DNA of 7,197 bases from NCBI GenBank assembly GCA_019348575.1, contig JAHWJE010000075.1, positions 1 to 7,197 of the forward strand. The letters are read 5' to 3'. This document shows, in pieces, positions 6,083-7,197 of the stretch. The stretch comes from Actinomycetota bacterium. GTDB taxonomy: Bacteria > Actinomycetota > Thermoleophilia > Solirubrobacterales > Solirubrobacteraceae. The notes under the pieces were generated by a model, which saw only the letters and a program-made list of their open reading frames with translations, was not told where the DNA came from and made no database searches. Position 1 is the stretch's first letter; each line of letters begins with the position of its first letter. The position numbers and the translations under genes are program-made.

Positions 6083-7195
6083 TCAAGGGGTGAGCCGGTA
6101 GAAGCGGTAGAAGTCGTGTTCGATCGGCAGGACCTCGACGTTGCCGAATCCGGCCTCCTCGGCGTACTGGCGAAGGGTTCCGGCGCGCATCACCGTGCCG
6201 GTCCCCGCGGCACCTTCCCCGATCATCCCGACGGGAAGGCAGTGAAGGATGCTGAAGCCGTAGTAGAGGCGCTCGATCTCGTCGCACGGCGGGTCGAACT
6301 CGTCGGGCACGCGCTCGTCGCCGACGATCACCACGCCTCCGTCGGCGAGCAGCGCGCGGCACGCCTGCAGGACCCGCACGGGGTAGGACATGTCGTGCAG
6401 AGCCTCGTGGATGTAGACGAGGTCATAGCGCCCGGCCAGCTCCTCGTCGGCGGCGTCGCGCAGGTGGAAGGCGACCCGGTCCCCGAGCCCGCTCTCGGCC
6501 AGGTGGCGCCGCGCCGCCTCGATCGAGGCCGCGTCCATGTCGATCCCGTCGACGCGGACCTTCGGATACCCGCGCGCGATCGCGAGGCTCGAGCGCCCCT
6601 CGCCGCAGGCGACGTCCGCGACGCGCGCCGGCGGGTCGGCCAGCAGCCGCTCGTGCACGTCCGGGACCGCCTTCAGCCACTCCCCGACCAGCAGCTTGTC
6701 GAACATCGGCCGCGTGAACCGGGCCTGTCCCTCGTGCAGGTCGCTGCCGTAGCGCGCGTACGGCACGCCGTCACCGCTGCGAAAGGCGTCCAGCACCGCG
6801 TCGATCGGCTTGACGCATGCGACGACGAGCTGGCTGATCGGCGTCATGTAGTTGAGGCTCGTCTCGTCGAGCAGTGCCTCGTCGTGGCCAGCGGGCAGGT
6901 GGTAGCGGCGCTCCGTGGCGCCCACGCCGGAATCGTCGACCACGAGGATCCCGCCGGCCGCCTGCTGTTCGAGCCACTCGCGCACGTAGCGCTCGTGCGT
7001 CTCGGTGATCTCGGCGAGCTCCTTCGAGGAGAGCGCTCCGCGATCCGACAGTGCCCTATAGAGGCCGAGCCGGTCACCGAGGTAGACACCGAGCACCTCC
7101 ATGGCTCCGAGCGCCGACTGGAACAGACGCTCGACGAGCGCTTCGCGCCTGGACGCCGCTGCCTCCGTGGCCGGCTCGGGGATAGTCGGGCTCAT
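6083..7195 (-). CDS. Class I SAM-dependent methyltransferase with N-terminal winged-helix-like region (Rv2258c-like)
   Basis: The product is 370 residues if translation begins at ATG 7193-7195. Residues about 20-105 look like the winged-helix dimerisation region of O-methyltransferase-like proteins: G-x-Y-L-G-D-R-L-G-L-Y, then T-x-E-R-Y-V-R-E-W-L-E. A helical linker (about 110-180) carries Y-M-x-P-I and R-F-T-R-P-M-F-D. The Rossmann methyltransferase domain follows: motif I V-A-D194-V-A-C-G198-E-G, an acidic residue for the SAM ribose at D219 (G-I-D-M-D), D-A-A-D around 247-250, and D-L-V-Y-I-H-E-A-L-H-D at 258-268. This arrangement matches Rv2258c-type methyltransferases, whose substrate is not established. 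A possible extension beyond the window cannot be excluded, since the upstream frame is not closed by a stop in the two visible bases. It converges on the DUF429 gene, so it belongs to a separate transcript. It could act on a small-molecule hydroxyl or amine; the sequence does not say which. Confidence 0.88.
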   Translation of the reverse strand: MSPTIPEPATEAAASRREALVERLFQSALGAMEVLGVYLGDRLGLYRALSDRGALSSKELAEITETHERYVREWLEQQAAGGILVVDDSGVGATERRYHLPAGHDEALLDETSLNYMTPISQLVVACVKPIDAVLDAFRSGDGVPYARYGSDLHEGQARFTRPMFDKLLVGEWLKAVPDVHERLLADPPARVADVACGEGRSSLAIARGYPKVRVDGIDMDAASIEAARRHLAESGLGDRVAFHLRDAADEELAGRYDLVYIHEALHDMSYPVRVLQACRALLADGGVVIVGDERVPDEFDPPCDEIERLYYGFSILHCLPVGMIGEGAAGTGTVMRAGTLRQYAEEAGFGNVEVLPIEHDFYRFYRLTP

Positions 7196-7197
7196 AA

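Overview
The window is very GC-rich, with the G/C third-position bias and gene-dense layout of a high-GC Actinomycetota chromosome. LL-diaminopimelate aminotransferase (dapL) directly behind dapF is unlike the usual arrangement in classical Actinomycetes. Together with the form of MiaA, this points tentatively to the Thermoleophilia/Solirubrobacterales side of the phylum; this placement is inference from protein style, not a database match. I see no mobile element, CRISPR array, tRNA or rRNA, and no gene-free stretch longer than about 56 bases.

Layout, left to right. (1) 3-266 (+) is the C-terminal end of a protein that resembles the Rv2578c-type radical SAM family (related to spore photoproduct lyase). 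It ends in a clamp-binding-like QTTLF. (2) 1073-2236 and 271-1062 (-) are a two-gene leftward unit: a stand-alone FIST-domain protein, then a short-chain dehydrogenase/reductase 10 bases behind it. The SDR converges on the radical SAM gene with only 4 bases between the stops. (3) 2237-2281 is a 45-base divergent intergenic region with a possible leaderless promoter for miaA. (4) 2282-5201 (+) is a tight rightward operon, miaA-dapF-dapL, joined by ATGA and GTGA stop/start overlaps. It is followed after 24 bases by a DUF429 gene at 5226-6026. (5) 6083-7195 (-) is a SAM-dependent methyltransferase with an N-terminal winged-helix-like region. It converges on the DUF429 gene, and its apparent start lies two bases from the window edge.

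Functionally the core is housekeeping. MiaA isopentenylates A37 of tRNAs that read U-starting codons. DapL converts tetrahydrodipicolinate directly to LL-diaminopimelate, and DapF would epimerise this to meso-diaminopimelate for lysine and peptidoglycan. The most unusual observation is in DapF: both positions of the catalytic cysteine pair are serine (Ser76 and Ser221), while the rest of the active-site framework is intact. The remaining genes (FIST, SDR, DUF429, methyltransferase) are recognisable at family level, but their substrates cannot be read from the sequence.
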